A DNA stretch of 64,000 bases, from NCBI RefSeq assembly GCF_019511445.1, contig NZ_JAEUAN010000007.1, positions 62,001 to 126,000 of the forward strand, given 5' to 3'. Source of the stretch: Aliirhizobium wenxiniae. GTDB taxonomy: Bacteria > Pseudomonadota > Alphaproteobacteria > Rhizobiales > Rhizobiaceae. The notes under the pieces are model-generated. The model searched no databases and was not told where the DNA came from. It was given only the letters and a program-made list of their open reading frames with translations. Below, in pieces: positions 1 to 8,960 of the stretch; the first letter of the stretch is position 1; each line of letters opens with the position of its first letter. The position numbers were made by a program, and so were the translations under genes.

Positions 1-323
1 ACGAATTTGGTATCCGGGAATTCGCCGGCAACCTTTTCCATGGCCGAAGTCCAGGCAAAGGATACGGCGATGACCGGGTTGTAACCACGGCTTGCGAAGT
101 TGCGGATCGCCTGCTCGCCCTGCGTATCGCTGGTCGGCTCGAAGTCACGGTAATCGGTGCCGGTTTCCTTCTTGTACATTTCGGCGCCTGCATAGGCAGC
201 CTCGTTGAAGGATTTATCGAATTTGCCACCAGTGCCATAGACCAGCGCCGGCTTGATCTCGGCGGCCAGCGCTGTCGTCGACATCGCAGCCACGGCGAGA
301 AGGCTCAAAAGGGTTTTCTTCAT
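1..323 (-). CDS. BMP-family ABC transporter substrate-binding protein (5' part only)
   Basis: This is the N-terminal 107 codons of a periplasmic solute-binding protein, and the rest lies beyond the left edge. Reading the minus strand from the ATG at 323 gives a classic signal peptide (MKKTLLSLLAVAAMSTTALA, cleavage after ALA), then a start typical of the basic-membrane-protein (BMP/Med) family: LVYGTGGKFDKSFNEAAYAG, followed by a segment around residue 65 resembling family members. BMP proteins usually bind nucleosides or related solutes for an ABC importer; the ligand here cannot be told. It is followed on the other side by unseen sequence that may hold the permease and ATPase. The family call is firm and the substrate unknown. 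Confidence 0.85.
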   Translation of the reverse strand, partial: MKKTLLSLLAVAAMSTTALAAEIKPALVYGTGGKFDKSFNEAAYAGAEMYKKETGTDYRDFEPTSDTQGEQAIRNFASRGYNPVIAVSFAWTSAMEKVAGEFPDTKF

Positions 324-504
324 GGTGCAGCCTTGCTTTTTTAATGTTAGGTCCTCCCGCGGGTCCGGCCAGCGAACGCCTTGCGGTTACCGCCCCCTCT
401 TAGAAGGCTTGGCTATACCTACTCTTGCATGTGCGCCAGAAAAATTCACCAGATTTTTTTCATCCGGTAAAAACGCCTATCCCTTTGGCAGCCTGCATGA
501 ATTT

Positions 505-530
505 GCCGCGGACCTGCACAAATCCGCGGC
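505..530 (-). terminator. Hairpin downstream of msrA
   Basis: GCCGCGGA and TCCGCGGC form a perfect 8-bp stem with a 10-nt loop, 25 bases past the msrA stop. There is no strong U-run on the minus strand, so termination efficiency is uncertain. It separates msrA from the BMP gene. Confidence 0.4.
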
Positions 531-554
531 GTTCAAGATCACTTTATCACAGCC

Positions 555-1214
555 TCAAGCCGCCTGACCGACCGGGCAGGACACACCGGTGCCCTTGAGA
601 CCGCAATACCCGGCCGGATTCTTGGCAAGATACTGCTGATGATAGTCTTCGGCATAATAGAATGTCGGCACGGGCGCGAGTTCCGTGGTGATCGGCGTAT
701 CACGTCCAGCCTTTTTGAGCGCATCCTGGAAAACATCCAGCGCCTCGCGCGCCTGTTCGGCCTGGCTTTCGCTCGTCGTGTAGATCGCGGAGCGATAGGT
801 CGTCCCGATATCATTGCCCTGCCGCATGCCCTGGGTCGGATCATGTTCCTCGAAGAACAGCTTGAGCAACTGGCGATAGGAGACGATCTTCGGATCGAAG
901 ACGACCTTGACGATTTCGGCGTGACCGGTGAGCCCGGTTGTCGTTTCATGATAGGTCGGGTTGGGCGTGATACCGCCTGCATAACCGACCGCAGTCACGT
1001 AAACGCCCGGCACTTTCCAGAACAGGCGCTCGGCACCCCAGAAGCAGCCCATACCGAAATAAGCCACTTCCAGACCATGCGGATAAGGGCTCTTGAGGGC
1101 GTGGCCATTGACGAAATGGATCTCGGATGTCGGGATCTCTTGCGGCCGTCCTGGCAGAGCGGTCTGCTCAGAGGGCATTACAGTCTTCTTGCTGAAGATC
1201 TCGTTCAGGAACAT
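555..1214 (-). CDS. msrA: Peptide methionine-S-sulfoxide reductase
   Basis: MsrA reduces methionine-S-sulfoxide in free Met and oxidised proteins using thioredoxin, a repair function in the cytoplasm. The sequence has the catalytic GCFWGAE motif with Cys57, and C-terminal recycling cysteines in [12 protein letters not shown]. The reading frame is open back to 1238, but the ATG at 1214 is preceded by GGAG at 6 nt spacing and gives the usual rhizobial N-terminus ([10 protein letters not shown]), so I prefer it (219 aa). Two in-frame ATGs upstream (1226 and 1238) are possible starts. The gene is monocistronic or followed only by the hairpin at 505-530. The family call is certain. Confidence 0.95.
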   Translation of the reverse strand: MFLNEIFSKKTVMPSEQTALPGRPQEIPTSEIHFVNGHALKSPYPHGLEVAYFGMGCFWGAERLFWKVPGVYVTAVGYAGGITPNPTYHETTTGLTGHAEIVKVVFDPKIVSYRQLLKLFFEEHDPTQGMRQGNDIGTTYRSAIYTTSESQAEQAREALDVFQDALKKAGRDTPITTELAPVPTFYYAEDYHQQYLAKNPAGYCGLKGTGVSCPVGQAA

Positions 1215-1290
1215 TTCTGCCTCCATCTTTGGCGACATTGTTTATCTGTTTTTCCCTGGACTGAATGCCTCCCAGGCACCGCTTGCCGGT

Positions 1291-1617
1291 TCAGGCTGAA
1301 AAGCGCCCTGCGAAAGACGTTCTCTTGTAGCCCATCATCCAGAAAAGCAGTGCAAGGACCAGGAACATGACACCGGCAGGCTGCGCCAGAACCGGCGCCA
1401 CATAGGGTCGCCATATATCTGCGCTCATATAGTCATCGGCCGACAGTTCTGCCAGTGTCAGACTTTCCGGATCGAGATTAAGCCAGGCATTGCCGAGACT
1501 GGTCAGCACCACATCGGATGACGAGACGGACTGGATCGCATCGATCGTGCCGACGAGGACGGCTGCAGCGAGCGCTGCAAAACTCAGAAAATGGAAAAAC
1601 GCCCGGAGGAGCCTCAT
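1291..1617 (-). CDS. Small conserved membrane protein of unknown function
   Basis: This 108-residue protein has two hydrophobic segments, about residues 5-25 (FFHFLSFAALAAAVLVG) and 78-94 (PAGVMFLVLALLFWMMGY), flanking a roughly 50-residue acidic stretch probably outside the membrane. The basic C-terminus (KRTSFAGRF) suggests both ends are cytoplasmic. It lies just upstream of msrA on the same strand with a 76-nt gap, so co-transcription with msrA is possible. I recognise it only as the kind of uncharacterised small membrane protein found in Rhizobiales; no function can be given. Confidence 0.75.
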   Translation of the reverse strand: MRLLRAFFHFLSFAALAAAVLVGTIDAIQSVSSSDVVLTSLGNAWLNLDPESLTLAELSADDYMSADIWRPYVAPVLAQPAGVMFLVLALLFWMMGYKRTSFAGRFSA

Positions 1618-1750
1618 CGCGCAGATCTCTTTCCCTCAAGCACCGGCGTTGTGCGCCAAACGATAGCGCCATCGTCTGCCTATGGCAACGGCGGCCATGT
1701 TTTCCGGCGCAATATCCGTGCTTTAAGTATTTGTGATATCGGGAGGAAAA

Positions 1751-1825
1751 TGGTGCTGCTAGAGAGATTTGAACTCTCGGCCTCTCCCTTACCAAGGGAG
1801 TGCTCTACCCCTGAGCTATAGCAGC
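1751..1825 (-). tRNA. tRNA-Thr (anticodon GGT)
   Basis: On the minus strand a full cloverleaf folds: acceptor GCTGCTA pairs with TAGCAGC, the D-arm has the AGCTCAGGGGTAGAGC pattern, the anticodon stem CTCCC/GGGAG encloses the loop TTGGTAA (anticodon GGT, decoding ACC), and the T-arm contains GTTCAAATC. The discriminator A is followed by a genome-encoded CCA. It reads ACC threonine codons, which are frequent in the surrounding genes. Confidence 0.96.
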
Positions 1826-1993
1826 ATCTGAGCGGCGCGGTTGATCCCGCGTCGTTGGTGAGCGGCCTATTGCCATAGGTTCATGATGAGCGCAAGCGCC
1901 AAATCAACTATTTTCTACAGAACGATGACAGCGTTCGGGGTGAAACGCCTTTGGCACAGCGGTTACCGTCGCTGGAAATTATTACGACAGCGA

Positions 1994-2031
1994 CGATGCG
2001 GCGGGACAGAGATCCGCCCCGCCGCCGCATT
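1994..2031. terminator. GC-rich hairpin downstream of the MFS gene
   Basis: ATGCGGCGG and CCGCCGCAT form a 9-bp stem in the gap between the MFS gene stop (2036, minus strand) and the tRNA. The T-rich side (TTTTCG) lies on the plus strand, opposite to the direction needed for the MFS gene, so its role as terminator is weakly supported. Confidence 0.3.
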
Positions 2032-2035
2032 TTCG

Positions 2036-3388
2036 TTATCGACGCGCCGGAACGTCTACGACATCCATCTTACGGCTGAGAATAAGCGCCAATATCGTGC
2101 AGATCGCGCCCGAGATCAGGTAGCCACCGATAAAGATGATACCGAAATTGCTGGCGAGGCCCAGCGCCACAAGCGGCGCGAAACCCGCACCGATCAACCA
2201 GGCAAGGTCGGAGGTCAGGGCAGACCCCGTGTAACGGTAACCTGCACTGAAGCGCGACGAGACCGAACCGGAGGCTTGACCGAAGGACAGGCCCAGGATC
2301 GCGAAGCCCAGGATAATGAACGCCGCCTGTCCCACGCCTCCGGCATCAAGCAGGAATGGCGCCGTGAAGCTGAAGATGGCGATGATGAAGGCGCCGATCA
2401 GAAGCTGCTGCCTGCGTCCGAACCGATCTGCAAGGAAGCCGGACAAGACGATTGTCGCGAAACCACAGAGCGCACCCAGAACCTGGACGAACAGGAAGGT
2501 GCCTGCCGATTGACCACCATACAAGGTCACCCAGCTCAGCGGAAAAATGGTGACCAGATGGAACATTGCAAAACTCGCCAAGGGCGCAAAAGCGCCGAGA
2601 ACGACGTCAAAGCCATGGAGGCGCAGCATTTCCGCGATCGGCTTCGCCTCAAGCTCATGGTTTTCGAGCGCAGCGCCGAATTCATGCGATGCGACGATGC
2701 GCAACCGTGCAAACAGGGCCACCACATTAATCGCGAAGGCGACAAAGAACGGGAAACGCCAACCCCAATCAAGGAAATCGGCATCGGAAAGATTGACTAT
2801 GAAATAACCGAACAGGAGGCTGGCAAGCGCAAAACCGACCGGCGCACCCAGTTGCGGGATCATCGCATAAAAACCCTTGCGGTTTTGCGGTGCCGTCATC
2901 GCCAGGAGCGAGGCCAGCCCATCCCATGCACCTCCAAGCGCAAAACCCTGGCCGAGACGGAACAGGGCCAGAAGCGCAACCGACCACATGCCGATCGATT
3001 CGTAACCCGGCAGGAAGGCAATTGACGCCGTCGATCCGCCAAGAATGAGAAGGGCCGTCGTCAGCTTGGTACCTCGACCAAAGGTACGATCGATCCACAT
3101 GAACACGAATGACCCGACGGGCCTTGCAAGAAAGGCGAGCGAGAAGATGGCGAATGAATAAAGCGTAGCCGTGACCGGGTCGGGCGCGAACGGAAAGACC
3201 AGACGGGGGAAAACGAGCACGCAGCCCAGACCGAACACGAAAAAGTCAAAAAATTCGGATGTGCGGCCAATCACGACACCGATGGCGATGTTACCTGCCG
3301 AAATCGGCTTGTCATCGTGGATATGCCTTGCATCCCTTTCAAGCGCCGATGACGACGGACCCGTCGCCGGAATTGTTGCCTCTGCCAT
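2036..3388 (-). CDS. MFS transporter, metabolite:H+ symporter-like
   Basis: This is a 450-residue inner-membrane protein of the major facilitator superfamily with about 12 hydrophobic segments. It shows the loop 2-3 signature as RPVGSFVFMWIDRTFGRG and a second-half counterpart at LADRFGRRQQ. The N-terminal arrangement (GVVIGRTSEFFDFFVFG) resembles the metabolite:H+ symporter (ShiA/ProP/KgtP-like) branch. The substrate cannot be predicted. The frame is open 20 codons further upstream, but the ATG at 3388 has a strong AAGGAGGA ribosome-binding site 9 nt away, so that start is chosen. It is transcribed divergently from cyoA. Confidence 0.88.
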   Translation of the reverse strand: MAEATIPATGPSSSALERDARHIHDDKPISAGNIAIGVVIGRTSEFFDFFVFGLGCVLVFPRLVFPFAPDPVTATLYSFAIFSLAFLARPVGSFVFMWIDRTFGRGTKLTTALLILGGSTASIAFLPGYESIGMWSVALLALFRLGQGFALGGAWDGLASLLAMTAPQNRKGFYAMIPQLGAPVGFALASLLFGYFIVNLSDADFLDWGWRFPFFVAFAINVVALFARLRIVASHEFGAALENHELEAKPIAEMLRLHGFDVVLGAFAPLASFAMFHLVTIFPLSWVTLYGGQSAGTFLFVQVLGALCGFATIVLSGFLADRFGRRQQLLIGAFIIAIFSFTAPFLLDAGGVGQAAFIILGFAILGLSFGQASGSVSSRFSAGYRYTGSALTSDLAWLIGAGFAPLVALGLASNFGIIFIGGYLISGAICTILALILSRKMDVVDVPARR

Positions 3389-3704
3389 GACTAACGTCCT
3401 CCTTCGCGTCATTGCAACAATGAGTATGTTGGCCGAACTTGCTGTCAATCAAGATTTTGACTGAGAATTTGTGAATATACGAAAAATGGCAAATTCCGCC
3501 ACAATCGTCAGCATCACAACCCAAGACCCCTGTCTTCCGTCAAGTTTATGGTCTAGATTGCGCGCCGCAGGGCCGCCCTCCACCAAGTGGAGCAGGTGGT
3601 GATTTGTGGTGCGAAAAAATGTAGCACTGCGACGAAACACCTCATGGAGATCGGGGCTACGCTCCGATAGGCGAACTAGATAAAAAGCAAATTTGAGCAG
3701 ATCA
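3389..3704. other. Divergent intergenic region between the MFS gene and cyoA
   Basis: About 316 bases hold no convincing gene. The segment must contain the promoters for the MFS gene (leftward) and for cyoABCD (rightward). It is AT-richer than its surroundings near 3450-3490. I found no clear inverted repeat or recognisable FNR/Fur-type box by eye. The open minus-strand frame through 3449-3787 has no family resemblance and overlaps cyoA. Confidence 0.5.
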
Positions 3705-4841
3705 ATGTCCCCAATCGTAAGGCGTCTTTGCCAGCTTTCCCTCCTACTTATCCTCCCATTCATGGCGGGCTGTGACCTTGTGGTCATGTCTCCATCGGGC
3801 GATATCGCTCAGCAGCAGGCCGACCTGATCGTCGTATCGACGGCGCTGATGCTGCTGATCATCGTGCCGGTCTTGTTCTTGACCTTGTATTTCGCGTGGC
3901 ACTATCGCCACTCGAACACCAAGGCCAAGTACGACCCTGAGTGGCACCATTCGACCCGTCTCGAGGTGGTGATCTGGGCTGCACCGCTGGCAATCATCAT
4001 CGCGCTCGGTGCGATCACCTGGATCAGCACCCACAAGCTCGACCCGTTCCGCCCGCTCGATCGCATCGACGCAGAGCGCAGCATTCCGGAAGGCACCAAG
4101 CCGCTGGAAGTCGAAGTCGTGGCGCTGGATTGGAAATGGCTGTTCTTCTATCCGGAATACGGCATTGCCACCGTCAACGAGATGGCGGCACCGATCGACC
4201 GCCCGATCACCTTCAAGATCACCTCTTCATCGGTGATGAACTCGTTCTACGTTCCGGCGCTGGCAGGCATGATCTACGCCATGCCGGGCATGGAAACCAA
4301 GTTGCACGCGGTCATCAACAAGGAAGGCGTGTTCGATGGCTTTTCGTCCAACTACAGCGGCGCAGGCTTCTCGCACATGCGCTTCAAGTTCCATAGCTTG
4401 AACCAGGACGGCTTCGACGGCTGGATTGCCCGCGTCAAGCAGAACGGCACCGCACTCAATCAGGACGCGTACCTGAAGCTCGAAAAGCCGAGCGAGCGCG
4501 AACCGGTCCGTTATTACGCCACGGTCGCCGACGGTCTTTATCAGCGCGTTCTGAACATGTGTGCCGAAGACGGCCGGATGTGCATGAACGAAATGATGCA
4601 TATCGACATGATGGGCGGCGGCGGCATCGAGAGCCACGAGAACCGCGAAAAGCTGCGTTACGACAATCGTCACCTGGAGCACTATTCCGCAGGCCACGGC
4701 CCTGCCCCTGAAGCCATCGGGGCTACGACCCCCGCATCGGGCGAGCCGGCCAAGAGTGAAGACGCTCCGCACGAAGCCGGTCATTCGGCTCCGGCAACGA
4801 ATAACGAGGGGCCGGCGCCGGCCCAGCTCAACAACAACTAA
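3705..4841 (+). CDS. cyoA: Cytochrome bo3 ubiquinol oxidase subunit II
   Basis: Subunit II of the proton-pumping bo3 quinol oxidase is a periplasm-facing lipoprotein. The signal sequence ends in a lipobox (FMAGC, Cys at residue 23), followed by two transmembrane segments and a cupredoxin-like domain with the signature LDWKWLFFYPEYGIATVNE. As expected for quinol rather than cytochrome c oxidases, no CuA-binding Cys cluster is present. The last 45 or so residues form an Ala/Pro/Glu-rich tail. The frame can start at a TTG at 3693; the ATG at 3705 gives a normal lipoprotein signal and is preferred (378 aa). It is the first gene of cyoABCD-SURF1; cyoB follows after 44 nt. Confidence 0.95.
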   Translation: MSPIVRRLCQLSLLLILPFMAGCDLVVMSPSGDIAQQQADLIVVSTALMLLIIVPVLFLTLYFAWHYRHSNTKAKYDPEWHHSTRLEVVIWAAPLAIIIALGAITWISTHKLDPFRPLDRIDAERSIPEGTKPLEVEVVALDWKWLFFYPEYGIATVNEMAAPIDRPITFKITSSSVMNSFYVPALAGMIYAMPGMETKLHAVINKEGVFDGFSSNYSGAGFSHMRFKFHSLNQDGFDGWIARVKQNGTALNQDAYLKLEKPSEREPVRYYATVADGLYQRVLNMCAEDGRMCMNEMMHIDMMGGGGIESHENREKLRYDNRHLEHYSAGHGPAPEAIGATTPASGEPAKSEDAPHEAGHSAPATNNEGPAPAQLNNN

Positions 4842-4885
4842 ACCTGGCGCTTTGCGTCGTATGACATCAATGAACGGGTTGTCCC

Positions 4886-6889
4886 ATGCTTTCTGATCCA
4901 GACCTCCTGAAGTTCATCTTCGGTCGGTTGACACTCGAATCGATCCCCTATCACGAGCCCATTCTCGTCGCGACCTTCGGTGCCGTTGCACTGGGCGGCA
5001 TCGCTGTATTGTGTCTTATCACCTACATGAAATGGTGGGGGCCGCTGTGGCACGACTGGATTACCAGTATCGACCACAAGAAGATCGGCATCATGTACAT
5101 CATCCTGGCCATCGTGATGCTGCTGCGCGGCTTCGCGGATGCCATCATGATGCGTATCCAGCAGGCGATCGCCTTCAACGGCAACGAGGGTTACCTCAAC
5201 GCGCATCACTACGACCAGATCTTCACCGCCCACGGCGTGATCATGATCTTTTTCGTCGCGATGCCGTTCGTGACGGGTTTCATGAACTACGTCGTGCCGC
5301 TGCAGATCGGTGCACGCGACGTTTCCTTCCCGTTCCTCAACAACTTCTCGTTCTGGATGACCACTGCAGGCGCGATCATCATCATGATCTCGCTGTTCGT
5401 CGGTGAATTCGCACGCACCGGCTGGCTGGCCTATCCGCCGCTTTCGGGCGCGGATTACAGCCCGGGCGTCGGTGTCGACTATTACATCTGGGGACTTCAG
5501 GTTGCCGGTGTCGGCACGACGCTTTCAGGCATCAATCTGATCGCCACGATCGTCAAGATGCGCGCCCCCGGCATGTCCTTCATGAAGATGCCTGTCTTCA
5601 CCTGGACCTCGCTCTGCACCAACATCCTGATCGTCGCCACCTTCCCGATCCTGACCGCTACGCTCGTTCTGCTGTCGCTCGACCGCTATGTCGGTACGAA
5701 CTTCTTCACGAACGATCTCGGCGGCAACCCGATGATGTATGTCAACCTCATCTGGATCTGGGGCCATCCGGAAGTCTACATCCTGATCCTGCCGGCGTTC
5801 GGTATCTTCTCCGAAGTGGTTGCGACCTTCTCCGGCAAGCGCCTGTTCGGCTATGCCTCGATGGTTTACGCAACCTGCGTGATCATGATCCTCTCCTACA
5901 TCGTTTGGCTGCACCACTTCTTCACGATGGGTTCCGGCGCTTCGGTCAATGCCTTCTTCGGCATCACCACCATGATCATCTCGATCCCGACGGGCGCAAA
6001 GATCTTCAACTGGCTGTTCACGATCTATCGCGGTCGTGTTCGCTACGAAGTCCCGATGCTGTGGACGATCGGCTTCATGGTCACCTTCGTCATCGGTGGC
6101 ATGACCGGCGTCATGCTGGCGGTTCCGCCGGCCGACTTCGTGCTGCACAACTCGCTGTTCCTGGTCGCCCACTTCCATAACGTGATCATCGGCGGCGTGC
6201 TGTTCGGCCTGATGGCCGGCGTCACCTACTGGTTCCCGAAGGCCTTCGGCTACAAGCTCGATCCCTTCTGGGGCAAGATGAGCTTCTGGTTCTGGTTCGT
6301 CGGTTTCTACTTCGCCTTCATGCCGCTCTACGTGCTCGGCCTGATGGGCGTTACCCGCCGCATGTCCCAGTTCGAAGATCCGTCTTTGCAGATCTGGTTC
6401 ATTATCGCCGCCGTCGGCGCCGGCATGATCGCCATCGGCATCCTGTCCTTCATCATCCAGCTCGTCGTCAGCTACATCAAGCGCGAGGAACTTAAGGATG
6501 AGAGCGGCGACCCCTGGCATGGCCGTACTCTGGAATGGTCGACGTCTTCGCCGCCGCCGGAATACAACTTCGCCTTCACGCCGGTCGTGCATGATCATGA
6601 CAGCTGGTACGACATGAAGAACCGCGGTTACTCGCGTCCGCTTCAGGGCTTCAAGCCGATCCATATGCCGAAGAATACCGGCACGGGTGCAATCCTGGCA
6701 GCGCTCAACGTTGTCCTGGCATTCGGCCTGATCTGGTACATGTGGTGGCTGGCAGCCGTATCCTTCGTCGCCATTATCGCAATCGCGATCGCCCATACCT
6801 TCAACTACAAGCGTGACTACTACATCCCGGCGGAAACCGTTTCGGCCGAAGAAGCCAAGCGGACGGAACTGCTGGCGAAGCAGGTGTGA
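4886..6889 (+). CDS. cyoB: Cytochrome bo3 ubiquinol oxidase subunit I
   Basis: This 667-residue catalytic subunit of the heme-copper quinol oxidase oxidises ubiquinol, reduces O2 to water and pumps protons across the inner membrane. All metal ligands are visible: His116 (TAHG) and His431 for low-spin heme b, His294 and Tyr298 in WGHPEVY (CuB and the cross-linked Tyr), His343-His344 (CuB) and His429 for heme o. These line up with E. coli CyoB at a constant offset of ten residues. The protein has about 15 transmembrane helices. It ends 2 nt before the ATG of cyoC, so the two are translationally coupled. Confidence 0.98.
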   Translation: MLSDPDLLKFIFGRLTLESIPYHEPILVATFGAVALGGIAVLCLITYMKWWGPLWHDWITSIDHKKIGIMYIILAIVMLLRGFADAIMMRIQQAIAFNGNEGYLNAHHYDQIFTAHGVIMIFFVAMPFVTGFMNYVVPLQIGARDVSFPFLNNFSFWMTTAGAIIIMISLFVGEFARTGWLAYPPLSGADYSPGVGVDYYIWGLQVAGVGTTLSGINLIATIVKMRAPGMSFMKMPVFTWTSLCTNILIVATFPILTATLVLLSLDRYVGTNFFTNDLGGNPMMYVNLIWIWGHPEVYILILPAFGIFSEVVATFSGKRLFGYASMVYATCVIMILSYIVWLHHFFTMGSGASVNAFFGITTMIISIPTGAKIFNWLFTIYRGRVRYEVPMLWTIGFMVTFVIGGMTGVMLAVPPADFVLHNSLFLVAHFHNVIIGGVLFGLMAGVTYWFPKAFGYKLDPFWGKMSFWFWFVGFYFAFMPLYVLGLMGVTRRMSQFEDPSLQIWFIIAAVGAGMIAIGILSFIIQLVVSYIKREELKDESGDPWHGRTLEWSTSSPPPEYNFAFTPVVHDHDSWYDMKNRGYSRPLQGFKPIHMPKNTGTGAILAALNVVLAFGLIWYMWWLAAVSFVAIIAIAIAHTFNYKRDYYIPAETVSAEEAKRTELLAKQV

Positions 6890-6891
6890 CA

Positions 6892-7512
6892 ATGAGCAAT
6901 ATTCAGAGCCAATCTGCGGAAAAGCCGCAGTTCTATCTCGAGGAAGACCACCATCCGGAAGGCAGCACGAACCTGGGGTTCTGGCTGTACCTGATGAGCG
7001 ACTGCCTCATCTTCGCAACGCTGTTCGCCACCTACGCCGTTCTCGGCCGCAATTATGCGGCCGGCCCGGCCCCGGCCGATCTGTTCGACCTGAAGCTGGT
7101 GGCGATCAACACTGCCATGCTGCTCTTCTCGTCGATCACCTACGGCTTCGCCATGCTGCAGATGGAGCGCGGCGCCAAGCAGGAGACCCTGTTCTGGCTC
7201 GGCATTACCGGCCTGTTCGGCCTCGCCTTCCTGGGTATCGAACTCTATGAGTTCTATCACATGATCCATGAAGGAGCGACGCCACAGCGTTCGGCCTTCC
7301 TGTCGGCCTTCTTCACGCTGGTTGGAACGCACGGCCTGCACGTCACCTTCGGTATCATCTGGCTGGTGACGCTGATGGTTCAGGTCTCCAAGCACGGCCT
7401 GATCCACGAAAACCGCCGCCGCCTGATGTGCCTTTCGATGTTCTGGCACTTCCTCGACGTCGTCTGGATCGGCGTATTCTCTGTCGTCTATCTCATGGGA
7501 GTCGTCGGATGA
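6892..7512 (+). CDS. cyoC: Cytochrome bo3 ubiquinol oxidase subunit III
   Basis: This is a 206-residue heme-copper oxidase subunit III with five hydrophobic helices and family motifs (GFWLYLMSDCLIFATLFATY near the start, and GTHGLHVTFG and WHFLDVVWIGVF near the end). Subunit III stabilises the core and does not bind redox metals. An in-frame GTG at 6886 overlaps the cyoB stop; the ATG at 6892 is the natural start. Its stop overlaps the cyoD start (ATGA). Confidence 0.96.
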   Translation: MSNIQSQSAEKPQFYLEEDHHPEGSTNLGFWLYLMSDCLIFATLFATYAVLGRNYAAGPAPADLFDLKLVAINTAMLLFSSITYGFAMLQMERGAKQETLFWLGITGLFGLAFLGIELYEFYHMIHEGATPQRSAFLSAFFTLVGTHGLHVTFGIIWLVTLMVQVSKHGLIHENRRRLMCLSMFWHFLDVVWIGVFSVVYLMGVVG

Positions 7513-7910
7513 CCACCAATTCCACCTCGCACGAAGATGCGCACGAAGCCCATCACGGCCATAGCCACGGCCACGAAGCCGGACATGGCTCCTTCAAGAG
7601 CTACGTGACGGGTTTCGTCCTGTCGGTGATCCTGACGGCCATTCCCTTTTGGCTGGTCATGGGCGACGTGCTGGACAGCAAGGTTGCCACCGTTTCGGCA
7701 ATCATGATCATCGGCGCGATCCAGATCGTCGTCCACATGGTCTACTTCCTGCACATGAACACCAAGTCGGAAGGCGGCTGGACGATGATGGCGTTGATCT
7801 TCACGGTCATCATCGTGGCGATCGCGCTGATCGGCTCGCTCTGGGTCATGCATCATCTCAACTCGAACATGATGGTCATGTCGCCCGAGATGATGAAGAA
7901 CTTGCCTTAA
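7509..7910 (+). CDS. cyoD: Cytochrome bo3 ubiquinol oxidase subunit IV
   Basis: This is a 133-residue small subunit of the bo3 oxidase with three transmembrane helices and the subunit IV motif QIVVHMVYFLHMN. Its N-terminus is unusually His-rich (about nine His in residues 8-28), a feature of rhizobial CyoD that could bind metal, though that is only a guess. The start ATG at 7509 overlaps the cyoC stop by 4 nt. The frame is open further upstream inside cyoC, but those codons are shadow sequence. Confidence 0.95.
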   Translation: MTTNSTSHEDAHEAHHGHSHGHEAGHGSFKSYVTGFVLSVILTAIPFWLVMGDVLDSKVATVSAIMIIGAIQIVVHMVYFLHMNTKSEGGWTMMALIFTVIIVAIALIGSLWVMHHLNSNMMVMSPEMMKNLP

Positions 7911-7969
7911 GCTTGCTCTTGAGACTAGATCGACCCAGACCTGACGGACTGGCATAGAAATTTTGAGAA

Positions 7970-8689
7970 ATGGAAACGCCCGTGAAATCTTATCTTGGCT
8001 TTCGGGCGTTTCTGCTTTTTACGGCTCTCGTCTTTACCGCACTCGGCAGCTGGCAGGTCCAGCGACTGTTCTGGAAGCTTGACCTGATTGCCCGCGTGGA
8101 TGCACGTGTCCATGCTCAGGCAGTCGCGCCACCGAGCGATGCCGAATGGTCGGCGACAACCCCTGAAGATGCCGAATATCGGCATGTGACGCTGAATGGA
8201 ACCTTCGACAACTCCGGCGAAACCCTCGTTCAGGCCGTGACGGAAAGAGGCCCGGGCTTCTGGGTCTTAACACCGCTCACCCAGACTGATGGCAGAACCG
8301 TCCTGATCAATCGCGGCTTCGTGCCGCCGGATCGGCGTGATCCGGCATCCCGGTCGGAGGGGCTGCCTCAAGGCGAGACGACCGTGACCGGATTGCTGCG
8401 TCTTTCCGAACCTGAAGGGGCATTCCTGCGGAGCAACAATCCATCGGCGGGCAATTGGTATTCCCGCGATGTGCAGGCGATCGGGGAAAGCGAGGGGCTT
8501 TCCAAGCTCGCGCCGTATTTCATCGATGCCGATACAACGGCGAATACCGGCGGCTATCCAGTCGGCGGCCTGACGGTAATACAGTTCCGCAACAGCCACC
8601 TTGTCTACGCAGCAACCTGGTTTTCTCTCGCAATCATGTCTTTCGCAGCCATGCTTCTCCTCCCGCGCTTGCTGCGCAAGGAGACCTGA
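7970..8689 (+). CDS. SURF1-family oxidase assembly protein
   Basis: This 239-residue SURF1 protein has a transmembrane helix near each end (about residues 10-27 and 212-231) and a periplasmic domain between them, with the conserved N-terminal GSWQVQRLFWK and the internal GFWVLTPL and LINRGFVP motifs. SURF1 helps insert heme into subunit I of heme-copper oxidases. Its position 59 nt behind cyoD indicates it serves this bo3 oxidase. No heme O synthase gene (cyoE) follows here, so that function must be encoded elsewhere. Confidence 0.93.
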   Translation: METPVKSYLGFRAFLLFTALVFTALGSWQVQRLFWKLDLIARVDARVHAQAVAPPSDAEWSATTPEDAEYRHVTLNGTFDNSGETLVQAVTERGPGFWVLTPLTQTDGRTVLINRGFVPPDRRDPASRSEGLPQGETTVTGLLRLSEPEGAFLRSNNPSAGNWYSRDVQAIGESEGLSKLAPYFIDADTTANTGGYPVGGLTVIQFRNSHLVYAATWFSLAIMSFAAMLLLPRLLRKET

Positions 8690-8960
8690 GGACCGGCTCG
8701 ACGATCCGGCTGCACAGTCGAGTTGCAACACCGGCAGAATAATTTCCGCCCGATCTTGAATGGCGCGCCTGCCGACACGAGATGCCAATTTGTCGCAGTG
8801 GGTGCTGGCCGTACTCATTCTCCGGCCAAAATAGATCTTCGCTCCAGTAAAGGGTGCGGATGGATGAGCACTCGTTAAAACCCGGAAGACAGGCTATACA
8901 ATGCCGTATGCAGCTTATCCGATGCCCGAGTTGATAACGCTGTCGCTTTGGTGAAGGCAT

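Noticed and set aside
1883..3025. 380-codon plus-strand frame antisense to the MFS gene
   Set aside because: The composition (Arg/Gln/Glu/Asp-rich) is a mirror-frame artefact, and the MFS gene on the other strand has clear motifs and a strong SD.
3449..3787. 112-codon minus-strand frame in the MFS-cyoA gap
   Set aside because: It overlaps the cyoA signal sequence, has no recognisable domain and no ribosome-binding site.
5525..6892. 455-codon open frame on the minus strand under cyoB
   Set aside because: It is entirely antisense to cyoB and its product is Asp/His/Arg/Glu-rich with no family resemblance, typical of the mirror frame of a GC-rich gene.
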